A stretch of 7,730 bases of DNA from CAG-877 sp963660495. Lineage in GTDB: Bacteria; Bacillota_I; Bacilli_A; RF39; UBA660. The stretch is from the NCBI GenBank assembly GCA_963660495.1, contig CAVKYO010000065.1:1-7730 (forward strand), given 5' to 3'. Under the pieces are notes generated by a model, which had not been told where the DNA came from, searched no databases, and saw nothing but the letters and a program-made list of their open reading frames with translations. Positions 1 to 6,925 of this stretch are shown one piece after another; the first letter of the stretch is position 1; every line of letters begins with the position of its first letter. A program made the position numbers and the translations under genes.

Positions 1-1
1 G

Positions 2-331
2 GAAGAGTCTTGCAAATATTTTGGTAGTACTTATTCAGGCCGAAAAGATAGTGCTAGATCTATTTTAGGTGCTGAATATAAAGTTCCAATTATTGTTGAA
101 GATACTAATAATATAGTTGCTTTTCCAACAACATCACCTTCAGCACAGGATTGTGCTTGGATATCATTAGGTAGAGTTAAAAACTTTGAAAAAGTAGACA
201 ATAGTAATACTAGGATAATATTTGATAATTTTAAGGAAATTATTGTTCCATGTTCATATAGAACAATAGAAAATCAGATATCTAGAGCTTCTCGCTTAGA
301 TTTAATTATGCGAAATAGAAAAAATAGGTAA
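2..331 (+). CDS. comK: ComK-family competence transcription factor, C-terminal part (5' truncated by window)
   Basis: The frame opens at base 2 without a start codon and runs 109 residues to a TAA stop, so only the C-terminal part is present (Bacillus subtilis ComK is about 190 residues). Recognisable ComK-family blocks occur in order: SCKYFGSTYSGRKDSA near the beginning, a KVPIIV block, the FPTTSP motif, DCAWISLGRVK, and a basic C-terminal tail (RLDLIMRNRKNR). In Bacillus, ComK is a DNA-binding activator of DNA-uptake genes that recognises paired A/T-rich boxes. Many ComK-like proteins in related Bacillota have no tested role, so regulation of competence here is inferred from family membership. 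The gene's own promoter lies outside the window. It is separated from recF by its own terminator and is therefore probably an independent transcription unit. Family assignment is fairly secure; function is not. Confidence 0.82.
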   Translation, partial: EESCKYFGSTYSGRKDSARSILGAEYKVPIIVEDTNNIVAFPTTSPSAQDCAWISLGRVKNFEKVDNSNTRIIFDNFKEIIVPCSYRTIENQISRASRLDLIMRNRKNR

Positions 332-357
332 AAATAGTTATAATCAACTATTTTTTT
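330..357 (+). terminator. Intrinsic terminator of the comK-like gene
   Basis: AAAATAGTT (331-339) pairs perfectly with AACTATTTT (346-354) around a 6-nt loop, with an extra A-T pair at 330/355 and Ts through 357. The stem begins inside the comK stop codon. It is AT-rich but typical for such a genome. The A-run on the left could also let it act weakly on the minus strand. Confidence 0.75.
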
Positions 358-378
358 CGTGCTTTATTTGCCTTCTTA

Positions 379-387
379 TGCTATAAT
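379..387 (+). promoter_or_regulatory. Extended -10 promoter for the recF-gyrB-gyrA operon
   Basis: TGCTATAAT is a perfect TGn plus TATAAT extended -10 element just downstream of the comK terminator. No good -35 hexamer is seen at 16-18 bp spacing, which an extended -10 tolerates. Transcription would start near 394, leaving a leader of about 60 nt before recF. It is the only clear promoter upstream of the three genes. Confidence 0.7.
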
Positions 388-432
388 ATGTATGTGTGTA
401 TAGGAATACTGAAATAGGGGATAGGTGAGAAT

Positions 433-459
433 ATGTGTCTTTTTTACGGATTTAAATGA
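433..459 (+). CDS. Possible 8-codon leader ORF overlapping the recF start
   Basis: An ATG at 433 follows a Shine-Dalgarno-like AGGTGAG (423-429) at close spacing and reads MCLFYGFK before a TGA at 457-459. That stop overlaps the recF initiation codon as ATGA (456-459), the classic arrangement for translational coupling. The ribosome site here is better than the only candidate for recF itself (GGA at 448-450). The peptide matches nothing I recognise. The ORF may serve only to deliver ribosomes to recF, or may be chance, since such short ORFs are common. No expression evidence can be obtained from sequence alone. Confidence 0.4.
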   Translation: MCLFYGFK

Positions 460-1568
460 AAATAACTAAAATAAACTTGGTTAATTTTAGAAATTATTCT
501 AATATTGAAATTCATTTTAATAAAAAAATGAATATTTTTATCGGTGATAATGCTCAAGGTAAAACAAATATATTGGAATCTATAGTATTTTTGGCACTTA
601 CTAAATCTCATAGAATAGGTGCAAATCCTAATATAATTCAATTTAATAAAAGTAAGTGTACAATTAAAGGAACAATAAAAAAAGATATTATTACTTCTAA
701 ATTAGAGGTTGTAATGACAAATGATAGTAAAAAAATTAGTGTTAATAAGACAGATGTTAAAAAAATAGCAGATTATATATCTAATTTAAATGTTATTGTT
801 TTTACTCCTGATGATTTAGATATAATTAAAGATTCACCAAGTATCAGAAGAAATTTATTAAATATTCAGTTATCTCAAATTTCTAAAGTTTATTTAAATA
901 CTTATAATGAGTACAATAAAGTTTTGAAAACGCGTAATGAATATTTAAAAATTCTTTTTAGCAATAGTATAGCTGATAAAAAATACTTAGATGTAATTAC
1001 TGAACGTTTAATAGAAAAAGCTATAATTATTTATCAAAAACGAAAAGAATATATAGATTTAATCAATGATAATATTGGTAACTATTTCAGGGAAATTTCT
1101 AATACATCTGGATTAAAAATCATTTATTTACCTAATGTTGAATTTAGTAGTTATGATTCTATATCTATGAAAGAAAAATTGGAAGCAACATTTGAAAAAA
1201 ATTACATGAAAGAATTAAACTATGGTATGACTATTTTTGGTCCTCATAGAGATGATTTTATCTTTCAATTTAATGGAAATGATTTAAAATATTATGGATC
1301 ACAAGGGCAACAAAAATTAGCTATATTATCTTTTAAATTATCAGAAATTGATATATTTAAGAACTTAACTGGATTTTATCCTGTAGTTTTATTAGATGAT
1401 ATATTTAGTGAGTTTGATTTGAAAAAGCAAAATAAGTTGTTGAAACTGATCAATAGTAAGGATATTCAGAGTATTTTAACTACTACTAATTTGAATGGTA
1501 TAAATAAAAAATATTTAGAAAATGCTTATATTTATAAGGTTTCTAATGGGAATGTGGAAAGGAAGTAG
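456..1568 (+). CDS. recF: DNA replication and repair protein RecF
   Basis: RecF is an SMC/ABC-like ATPase that binds gapped DNA and, with RecO and RecR, helps load RecA on SSB-coated single strands. The protein has 370 residues, the same length as B. subtilis RecF. The N-terminus MKITKINLVNFRNY is the usual RecF opening. Walker A is GDNAQGKT (residues 30-37), the ABC signature is SQGQQ (282-286), and Walker B is VVLLDD (310-315) followed by IFSEFD. All nucleotide-binding motifs are intact. The ATG at 456 fits the family start; its own ribosome site is weak (GGA 448-450), and translation may be coupled to the short ORF ending at 459. It is the first gene of an operon with gyrB 8 nt downstream. 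Its last codons contain the gyrB ribosome site. The usual upstream neighbours dnaN and the S4-domain gene are absent. Confidence 0.97.
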   Translation: MKITKINLVNFRNYSNIEIHFNKKMNIFIGDNAQGKTNILESIVFLALTKSHRIGANPNIIQFNKSKCTIKGTIKKDIITSKLEVVMTNDSKKISVNKTDVKKIADYISNLNVIVFTPDDLDIIKDSPSIRRNLLNIQLSQISKVYLNTYNEYNKVLKTRNEYLKILFSNSIADKKYLDVITERLIEKAIIIYQKRKEYIDLINDNIGNYFREISNTSGLKIIYLPNVEFSSYDSISMKEKLEATFEKNYMKELNYGMTIFGPHRDDFIFQFNGNDLKYYGSQGQQKLAILSFKLSEIDIFKNLTGFYPVVLLDDIFSEFDLKKQNKLLKLINSKDIQSILTTTNLNGINKKYLENAYIYKVSNGNVERK

Positions 1569-1576
1569 ATTATTTA

Positions 1577-3505
1577 ATGAATGAAGAAAAAGTTAAAGGA
1601 TCATATGATTCGTCTTCAATTCAGGTACTTGAAGGTTTAGAAGCTGTTAGAAAAAGACCTGGAATGTATATAGGAACTACTAGTTCTAGAGGATTACATC
1701 ATTTAGTGTGGGAAATTGTTGATAATGCTATAGATGAAGCATTAGCTGGCTATTGTTCACATATTGAAGTTATTATTGGAAAAGATAATAGTATTACTGT
1801 AAAAGATGATGGTAGAGGGATACCTGTTGATGTACATCCAAAAACTGGTAAAAGTACTGTTGAAACAGTTTATACAGTATTGCATGCTGGTGGTAAATTT
1901 GGTGGGGGAGGCTACAAAGTATCTGGTGGTCTTCATGGTGTTGGTGCCAGTGTTGTTAATGCTTTAAGTGACTGGCTAGAAGTAAAAGTATATAAAAATG
2001 GAAATGTTTATTATCAAAGATTTAGTCATGGTGGACATCCTGATGATAGTTTAAAAATAATTGATAAATGTGATGATGATAGAACAGGTACTACAGTTCA
2101 TTTTTTACCAGATGATGAAATTTTTACTGAAACTACGATTTATGACTATGATATTTTAATGAAAAGATTAAGAGAATTAGCCTTTTTAAATAAAGGTCTT
2201 AGAATATCTTTATATGATGAAAGAGAAGCAGATAAAAAAGATTCATTTTGCTATGAAGGTGGTATAAGTGAATATGTTGCTATGATTAATGCTAATAAAA
2301 ATCCTATTCATGAAACTATTATTGATGTATCTGGAAGAGATAAGGATATAAGTGTTGAAATAGCTTTGCAGTATAATGAAACTTATAATTCATGTATTTA
2401 TTCTTTTGTTAATAATATTACTACTCCTGAGGGTGGTACTCATGAAGATGGAGCTAGAAGAGCTTTAACAAGAGTTTTAAATAAATATGCAGTATCTGCC
2501 GGAATGCTAAAACAAAATGACGATCCTTTAACTGGCGATGATGTTAGAGAAGGTATAACTATGATTGTTTCTGTTAAACATCCTGATCCTCAATTTGAAG
2601 GACAAACTAAAACAAAACTGGGAAATAGTGAAGTTCGTGGAGTTGTGGATAAAATTTTTGCAGAGTCATTTGAGAGATTTTTAATGGAAAATCCAAATCA
2701 AGCTAAAGTAATTATTGAAAAATCTATGACTGCTAGTAGAGCTCGTGTTGCTGCTAAAAAGGCTAGGGAGTTAACTAGAAGAAAAGGTGACTTAGATGTA
2801 ACTAATTTCTATGGTAAACTTTCTGATTGTAAGAGTAAAGACGCTAGTATTAGTGAAATATTCTTAGTCGAGGGAGATTCAGCAGGTGGATCAGCTATAA
2901 AGGGTAGAGATAGTATGACTCAAGCTATTTTACCTTTGCGTGGTAAGATTTTGAATGTAGAAAAGGCTAGAATTGATAGAGCTTTATCAAATGAAGAAAT
3001 AAGAACTATTATTACAGCATTTGGTACTGGTATTGGTGATGAATTTGATTTAAGTAAATTACGTTATCATAAAATAATTATCATGACCGATGCTGATGTT
3101 GATGGAAGTCATATTAGAGTTTTATTACTAACTTTATTTTATAGATTTTTTAGACCAATTGTTGAAGCTGGTCATGTTTATGCTGCTCAGCCACCATTAT
3201 TTGTTATAAAACATGGAAAAACTATTAAATATGTATTAAATGAACAAGAAAGAGATGAGTATTTAGCTACATTATCTCCTAATACAAAGTATGATATTAT
3301 GCGTATGAAAGGTTTGGGTGAAATGGATGCTGAAGAATTAAATGAAACTACAATGGATATACATAAAAGAATTTTAAGACAAATAACTGTTGATGATACT
3401 ATCGCTGCGGATGAGGTGTTCTCCAAACTTATGGGTGAAGAGGTAGGACCAAGAAGAGAATTTATTGAAACAAATGCTACTTATGTGGAAAATTTGGATG
3501 TGTAG
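1577..3505 (+). CDS. gyrB: DNA gyrase subunit B
   Basis: This is the ATPase and TOPRIM subunit of gyrase, which introduces negative supercoils as a GyrA2GyrB2 complex. It has 642 residues (B. subtilis 638). The GHKL ATPase domain shows the catalytic Glu46 and Asn50 in EIVDNAIDEA, DDGRGIP at 77-83 and the ATP lid GGLHGVG at 117-123. The transducer has QTKTKL (343-348), whose Lys345 matches the phosphate-contacting lysine of the family. The TOPRIM domain has EGDSAGGSA (Glu432) and the metal-binding DADVD (Asp505, 507, 509). The C-terminus carries MGEEVGPRREFIE, typical of GyrB. LHAGGKFGGGGYKVSGG and pairing with gyrA favour GyrB over ParE. The ribosome site AAAGGAAG (1558-1565) overlaps the end of recF, 11 nt before the ATG. 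No promoter or terminator separates it from recF or gyrA. Confidence 0.98.
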   Translation: MNEEKVKGSYDSSSIQVLEGLEAVRKRPGMYIGTTSSRGLHHLVWEIVDNAIDEALAGYCSHIEVIIGKDNSITVKDDGRGIPVDVHPKTGKSTVETVYTVLHAGGKFGGGGYKVSGGLHGVGASVVNALSDWLEVKVYKNGNVYYQRFSHGGHPDDSLKIIDKCDDDRTGTTVHFLPDDEIFTETTIYDYDILMKRLRELAFLNKGLRISLYDEREADKKDSFCYEGGISEYVAMINANKNPIHETIIDVSGRDKDISVEIALQYNETYNSCIYSFVNNITTPEGGTHEDGARRALTRVLNKYAVSAGMLKQNDDPLTGDDVREGITMIVSVKHPDPQFEGQTKTKLGNSEVRGVVDKIFAESFERFLMENPNQAKVIIEKSMTASRARVAAKKARELTRRKGDLDVTNFYGKLSDCKSKDASISEIFLVEGDSAGGSAIKGRDSMTQAILPLRGKILNVEKARIDRALSNEEIRTIITAFGTGIGDEFDLSKLRYHKIIIMTDADVDGSHIRVLLLTLFYRFFRPIVEAGHVYAAQPPLFVIKHGKTIKYVLNEQERDEYLATLSPNTKYDIMRMKGLGEMDAEELNETTMDIHKRILRQITVDDTIAADEVFSKLMGEEVGPRREFIETNATYVENLDV

Positions 3506-3517
3506 GAGGGTTTAGAT

Positions 3518-5941
3518 ATGGATAGATTAGAAAAAAATAATATTGTTAAAGAAGTCCAAGATTCTTTTTTAGAGTATTCTATGAGTGTTATCGTTGCTCG
3601 TGCACTTCCTGATTTAAGAGATGGTTTAAAGCCAGTACATAGAAGAATTCTTTATTCTATGTATGAATCTGGCTATACTCCTGATAAACCTCATAAAAAG
3701 AGTGCTAGAATTGTTGGAGATGTTATGGGTAAATATCATCCACATGGTGATTCTAGTATATATGAAGCAATGGTAAGAATGGCTCAAGACTTTTCATATA
3801 GATATATGTTAGTTGATGGTCATGGTAATTTTGGTAATATTGAGGGTTATGGTGCTGCAGCAATGCGTTATACTGAGTCTCGTCTTTCAAAAATTTCTTT
3901 AGAATTGCTTAGAAATATTAATAAAAACACAGTTAATTTTAGTCCAAACTTTGATGAAAGTGAAAGAGAGCCTGAAGTTTTACCTTCACGTTTTCCTAAT
4001 ATTTTAGTTAATGGTACTACTGGTATAGCTGTTGGTATGGCTACTAATATACCACCTCATAATTTAAGAGAGGTAATTGATGGTTGTGTTGCTTATATTG
4101 ATAATCATGATATTGAACTTGATGAATTAATGCAATATATTAAAGGACCTGATTTTCCTACTGGCGCAACAATTTTAGGAAATGCTGGTATCAGAAAGGC
4201 TTATGAAACTGGTAGAGGTACTATTACTATCAGAAGTAAGGCTACAATTGAAGAAATAAATGGTAAGCAATGTATAATAATTGATGAAGTTCCTTATGGT
4301 GTAAATACTTTAGAGTTGAAAAATAAGGTTGCTGAACTTGTTCATAATAAGACAATAGAGGGTATAGCTGATTATCATTCTGATTTAAAGAATGGTATCA
4401 AAATTACAATAACTTTAAAGAAGGATGCAAATGCCCAAGTTGTTTTAAATAAGTTATATAAGCATACTTCATTCCAAACTACGTATGGAATTATATTTTT
4501 AATGTTGGATCAAGGTGTTCCAAAGACTTTAGGTTTAAAGGATATTATAGTTAAATATATTGATTTTCAACGCGAAGTAATTATTAGAAGAACTAAGTAT
4601 GACTTAGACGTTGCTGAAAAACGTGTTCATATTTTAGAAGGTTTAAAGATAGCACTTGATAATATCGACGCTGTTATTAAATTAATTAGAGCTGCTAAAT
4701 CTGATGATGAGGCTAGAACTGGTTTGATGAATAACTTTAAGTTAAGTGAAATTCAAGCTAATGCTATTCTAGAAATGAAATTACGTCGTTTAACTGGTTT
4801 AGAACGTGAAAAAATTGAAAATGAATTAAATGACTTATTAAAATTAATTGAAGAGTTACGTGGCATTTTAGCTAGTGATTCTAGAGTTTTAGAGGTTATT
4901 AAGAATGAATTATTAGAAATTAAGGAAAAATATGGCGATGAGCGTCGTACAAATATTGATATGACTGCTATTGAATATATTGAAGATGAGTCTTTGATAC
5001 CTAATGAAGATGTAATTATTACATTAACTCGTAATGGTTATATTAAAAGATTAAGATCCGATACTTACCGTACGCAAAATCGTGGTGGTGTAGGTGTTAA
5101 TGGTATGACTACTCATGAAGAAGATTTTGTGGAACAATTAATTTCTATGAAAACTCATGACTATGTATTGTTCTTCTCTAATAAGGGTAGAGTTTATCGT
5201 ATGAAAGGTTATGAAGTTCCTGAATTTTCAAGGCAATCAAAAGGGCTTCCAATAATAAATTTACTACAATTAGATAAAAATGAGAACATTAGTTCAATTG
5301 TGGAAATTTCTGCTTCGTCTGATGATATTAAATATTTAGTGTTTGCTACTAAGAATGGAATAGTTAAGAGAACTGATATTTCAGAATTTAATAATATTAG
5401 AAAATCTGGTAAAATTGCTATTGTATTAAAGGAAAATGATGAGTTAATTTCTGTAAGAAAGACTTGTGGAAACGATGAAGTTGCTATCGGAGCTAATAAT
5501 GGTAGAATGGTTCGCTTTGTTGAAAGTGAAATAAGACCTATGGGAAGAAGTAGCTCTGGTGTAAAAGGTATTGATTTAGATGGAAGTTATGTTATTGGAT
5601 CAGAAGTTGTTAATCCAGGGCAAGAAATTTTAATTGTTACTGATAAAGGATACGGTAAACGAACTGTTATTGATGAATATAGATTAACTCATAGAGGTAG
5701 TAAGGGTGTTAAAGCATTAAATATTACTGAAAAGAATGGTACTATGGTTGCTTTAAAACGTATTGAAAGTGAAGAATATGATATTGTTATTGTTACTGAT
5801 AATGGTACTATTATGAAAATGCCATTGAATCAAGTTTCTCTTTTAAGACGTGCTACTCAAGGTGTTAGACTTATCAATTTAAAGAATAACGAATTAGTTT
5901 CAACGGTTGCTTTAGTAACTAAAGATGATGAAACTGATTAA
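3518..5941 (+). CDS. gyrA: DNA gyrase subunit A
   Basis: This is the DNA-cleaving and DNA-wrapping subunit of gyrase, with 807 residues (B. subtilis 821). The breakage-reunion domain has KPHKKSARIVGDVMGKYHPHGD in the GyrA rather than ParC form. The active-site Tyr118 lies in AAAMRYTE. In the quinolone-determining region, Ser79 and Glu83 occupy the positions of E. coli Ser83 and Asp87, so the common resistance substitutions are absent. A charged coiled-coil-like stretch (about 370-480) precedes a C-terminal beta-pinwheel with six visible blade repeats of the NGYIKR, NKGRVYR, KNGIVKR, NNGRMVR, DKGYGKR and DNGTIMK type. The GyrA box is degenerate: QNRGGVG at 520-526 instead of Q-R/K-RGG-R/K-G. 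There is no marked acidic tail. A strong AGGAGGG (3504-3510) begins within the gyrB stop codon and sits 7 nt from the ATG. It is the last gene of the operon. Confidence 0.97.
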   Translation: MDRLEKNNIVKEVQDSFLEYSMSVIVARALPDLRDGLKPVHRRILYSMYESGYTPDKPHKKSARIVGDVMGKYHPHGDSSIYEAMVRMAQDFSYRYMLVDGHGNFGNIEGYGAAAMRYTESRLSKISLELLRNINKNTVNFSPNFDESEREPEVLPSRFPNILVNGTTGIAVGMATNIPPHNLREVIDGCVAYIDNHDIELDELMQYIKGPDFPTGATILGNAGIRKAYETGRGTITIRSKATIEEINGKQCIIIDEVPYGVNTLELKNKVAELVHNKTIEGIADYHSDLKNGIKITITLKKDANAQVVLNKLYKHTSFQTTYGIIFLMLDQGVPKTLGLKDIIVKYIDFQREVIIRRTKYDLDVAEKRVHILEGLKIALDNIDAVIKLIRAAKSDDEARTGLMNNFKLSEIQANAILEMKLRRLTGLEREKIENELNDLLKLIEELRGILASDSRVLEVIKNELLEIKEKYGDERRTNIDMTAIEYIEDESLIPNEDVIITLTRNGYIKRLRSDTYRTQNRGGVGVNGMTTHEEDFVEQLISMKTHDYVLFFSNKGRVYRMKGYEVPEFSRQSKGLPIINLLQLDKNENISSIVEISASSDDIKYLVFATKNGIVKRTDISEFNNIRKSGKIAIVLKENDELISVRKTCGNDEVAIGANNGRMVRFVESEIRPMGRSSSGVKGIDLDGSYVIGSEVVNPGQEILIVTDKGYGKRTVIDEYRLTHRGSKGVKALNITEKNGTMVALKRIESEEYDIVIVTDNGTIMKMPLNQVSLLRRATQGVRLINLKNNELVSTVALVTKDDETD

Positions 5942-5949
5942 AATTGGCT

Positions 5950-5977
5950 AGGAAGGTATGTTGTGCCTTCTTTTTTT
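5950..5977 (+). terminator. Intrinsic terminator of the gyrase operon
   Basis: GAAGGTA (5952-5958) pairs with TGCCTTC (5964-5970), with one G-T pair and a 5-nt loop, followed by seven Ts (5971-5977). Flanking A-T and G-T pairs can lengthen the stem by two. It lies 10 nt after the gyrA stop. Confidence 0.88.
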
Positions 5978-6053
5978 ATTTTATTTAATGTTTTTTACAC
6001 AATTTTACTTGTGGAAATTTTTTTGCAGACCAAAAAATATCAGTTTATATTTT

Positions 6054-6081
6054 CAAAATTATTTCCCGGGAAATAATTTTG
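6054..6081. repeat. 28-bp perfect palindrome at the left end of copy A
   Basis: The sequence is self-complementary across all 28 positions with the centre between 6067 and 6068 (core TTTCCCGGGAAA). The inner 26 bp are identical to the palindrome at 6784-6809. It is a GC island in an otherwise AT-rich stretch. It may be a transposase recognition site, a favoured insertion target or an operator; the sequence alone does not decide. Confidence 0.9.
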
Positions 6082-6151
6082 TTAGAGTGTTGATGAAGTT
6101 AATGTTATTTTCTTTTTTCTAAAGTATTATATAATTAGTGTGTGAATTTGC

Positions 6152-6228
6152 TTATTATTTCAATAATTTTAAGTTTACTATCTTATTTTTTATTATAAAA
6201 TGATGTAATTATATTGTTGAAATAATAA
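6152..6228 (+). repeat. 12-bp perfect inverted repeat in copy A
   Basis: TTATTATTTCAA (6152-6163) is the exact reverse complement of TTGAAATAATAA (6217-6228). The arms sit at positions equivalent to the 14-bp inverted repeat of copy B (98 versus 100 bp from the palindrome start; 65 versus 67 bp between arm starts) although the arm sequences differ. The left arm can also fold locally (CTTA plus TTAT pairing to 6173) with a TTCA loop, like the hairpin of copy B. In such AT-rich DNA a 12-bp match alone would mean little; the positional equivalence is what makes it notable. Confidence 0.6.
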
Positions 6229-6239
6229 AAAAAGATAAA

Positions 6240-6720
6240 GTGACAATAATAATTAATATTCAAAGTGTGATTTTAATGTCTACTATGGAATAAATTATCT
6301 TTTATGTTAGTTTGTTTTATATGTGATAAATATGTTATTTCTCTTTTATTTATGTTAACGTAAAAAAATGTATTGTGGAAAAAATGTAAAACATTCTAGA
6401 ATATACTTAATCAACAGATAAATGGATATAAGAATATGAAAATACTTGCAAAATTAAAATAATTAAGAATCATAAATGAATAATGACTTGAAAAATTCTA
6501 AATTATTAGTCTTTTTAAAAGTAGAAAAAAATTTATAAAAAGTATATGAAAGAAGTTTTGTATATTTAAAACAAAATTATGGTTGCAGAGATATATGAGG
6601 TATTAAAGAGTAAATGTTATATATGTCTTATTTATGCTGTATAAATTATGAATAATATGACATTTAAGAATAGTATTGTGAAAAAACTACATTATTATTA
6701 TGTATCTATAATTTTATAAA
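6240..6720 (+). pseudogene. Remnant of IS1182-family transposase (copy A)
   Basis: The frame homologous to the copy B transposase begins at a GTG (6240) and reads 17 codons, including IQSVILMSTME, before a TAA at 6291-6293 where copy B has GAA. Further in-frame stops follow soon after (TGA and TAA in the stretch after TTGTTT), with at least one 3-bp deletion relative to copy B and more length differences later. Similarity at codon level is visible to about 6386 and fades toward 6600-6700. Only the first 200 or so residues of the usual protein would be represented. No function is expected. The end coordinate is approximate. Confidence 0.7.
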
Positions 6721-6783
6721 AATCTTGAAAATAGTAATAAAGCTTTTATAAAAAAATTTTTAAATGTTTATCTATTTTTTGCA

Positions 6784-6809
6784 AAAATTATTTCCCGGGA
6801 AATAATTTT
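6784..6809. repeat. 26-bp perfect palindrome at the left end of copy B
   Basis: It is centred between 6796 and 6797 with core TTTCCCGGGAAA, and all 26 bp are identical to the inner part of the copy A palindrome. The outer bases TGC (6780-6782) and GCA (6810-6812) also pair if the extra A at 6783 is bulged out. It ends 2 bp before the first terminator-like hairpin. Confidence 0.9.
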
Positions 6810-6811
6810 GC

Positions 6812-6845
6812 AGAGTGTTGACAAAGTTCAATACTCTTTTCTTTT
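6812..6845 (+). terminator. Terminator-like hairpin 1 in the IS left end
   Basis: AGAGTGTTGA (6812-6821) pairs with TCAATACTCT (6828-6837), ten pairs including one G-T, around a 6-nt loop. TTTTCTTTT follows (6838-6845, one C in the tract). It would stop transcripts entering the element from the left. The copy A counterpart (from 6084) keeps the left arm but only part of the pairing. Confidence 0.65.
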
Positions 6846-6856
6846 GTAAAAAGATG

Positions 6857-6865
6857 TGATAAAAT
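6857..6865 (+). promoter_or_regulatory. Extended -10 promoter P1 upstream of hairpin 2
   Basis: TGATAAAAT is a TGn plus TAAAAT extended -10 element. A start about 7 nt downstream (near 6872) would coincide with the first base of hairpin 2, so the product would be a short RNA consisting of that hairpin. No proper -35 is present. The copy A equivalent has TATAAT at 6130-6135. Confidence 0.45.
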
Positions 6866-6871
6866 TAACTT

Positions 6872-6925
6872 GCGAGATAAAACTTTATCTTAACCAATAA
6901 AGTTCACTTATTATCTCGTTTTTTT
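6872..6925 (+). ncRNA. Candidate small RNA or attenuator hairpin (hairpin 2) of the IS left end
   Basis: An outer stem CGAGATAA (6873-6880) with TTATCTCG (6911-6918) encloses an inner stem AACTTTAT (6881-6888) with ATAAAGTT (6897-6904). The loop is CTTAACCA, a 6-nt bulge lies on the right side, and a run of Ts follows from 6919. This is a strong intrinsic terminator. Started from P1 it would make an RNA of about 54 nt. The loop plus the left inner strand (6883-6896) is perfectly complementary to 14 nt at the predicted start of the transposase mRNA. The structure is seen directly; that it is a separate regulatory RNA is inference. It could equally be only a terminator shielding the transposase. 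Confidence 0.5.

Larger units (their letters stand above)
6054..6720 (+). mobile_element. Decayed, 3'-truncated IS1182-family element (copy A)
   Basis: Reading alongside copy B, the same landmarks occur in the same order and at nearly the same spacing: the CCCGGG palindrome, AGAGTGTTGA, an extended -10-like element, an inverted repeat, and then ATTCAAAGTG and ACTATGGAA at the start of the transposase frame (742 bp before those of B). Clear similarity runs to about 6386. Scattered matches with consistent spacing continue to about 6590 (for example ATGAAAGAAG at 6546-6555 and GCAGAGATA at 6585-6593, matching B near 7311 and 7354). The right end is missing, so the 3' limit given is approximate. 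The left limit is placed at the palindrome, but weak similarity extends about 20 bp further left. The copy is too damaged to encode a transposase. Confidence 0.75.

Noticed and set aside
433..456. Possibility that recF really starts at 433 with a frameshift at the T-run 440-445
   Set aside because: MKITKINLVNFRNY at 456 is already the complete usual RecF N-terminus, so no extra coding sequence is needed.
444..641. Minus-strand open frame over the start of recF
   Set aside because: It lies within a clearly coding recF region, has no recognisable domain and reflects low-complexity AT-rich sequence.
3187..3426. Minus-strand open frame inside gyrB
   Set aside because: It is antisense to the conserved TOPRIM/C-terminal coding region and shows no protein features of its own.
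6019..6037. Small hairpin TTTTTTG/CAAAAAA after the gyrA terminator
   Set aside because: It is homopolymer pairing that is expected often in such AT-rich DNA, with no T-tract or neighbouring gene to give it a role.
6374..6382. TGTGGAAAA resembling a DnaA box on the reverse strand
   Set aside because: It differs from the consensus, stands alone, and lies in the degenerate transposase remnant. No cluster of boxes or AT-rich unwinding context specific to an origin is seen.
6818..6823. Perfect -35-like TTGACA in the left end of copy B
   Set aside because: No -10 hexamer occurs at 16-18 bp; the nearest (TAAAAT at 6860) is 36 bp away. The hexamer lies inside the stem of hairpin 1, which explains it.
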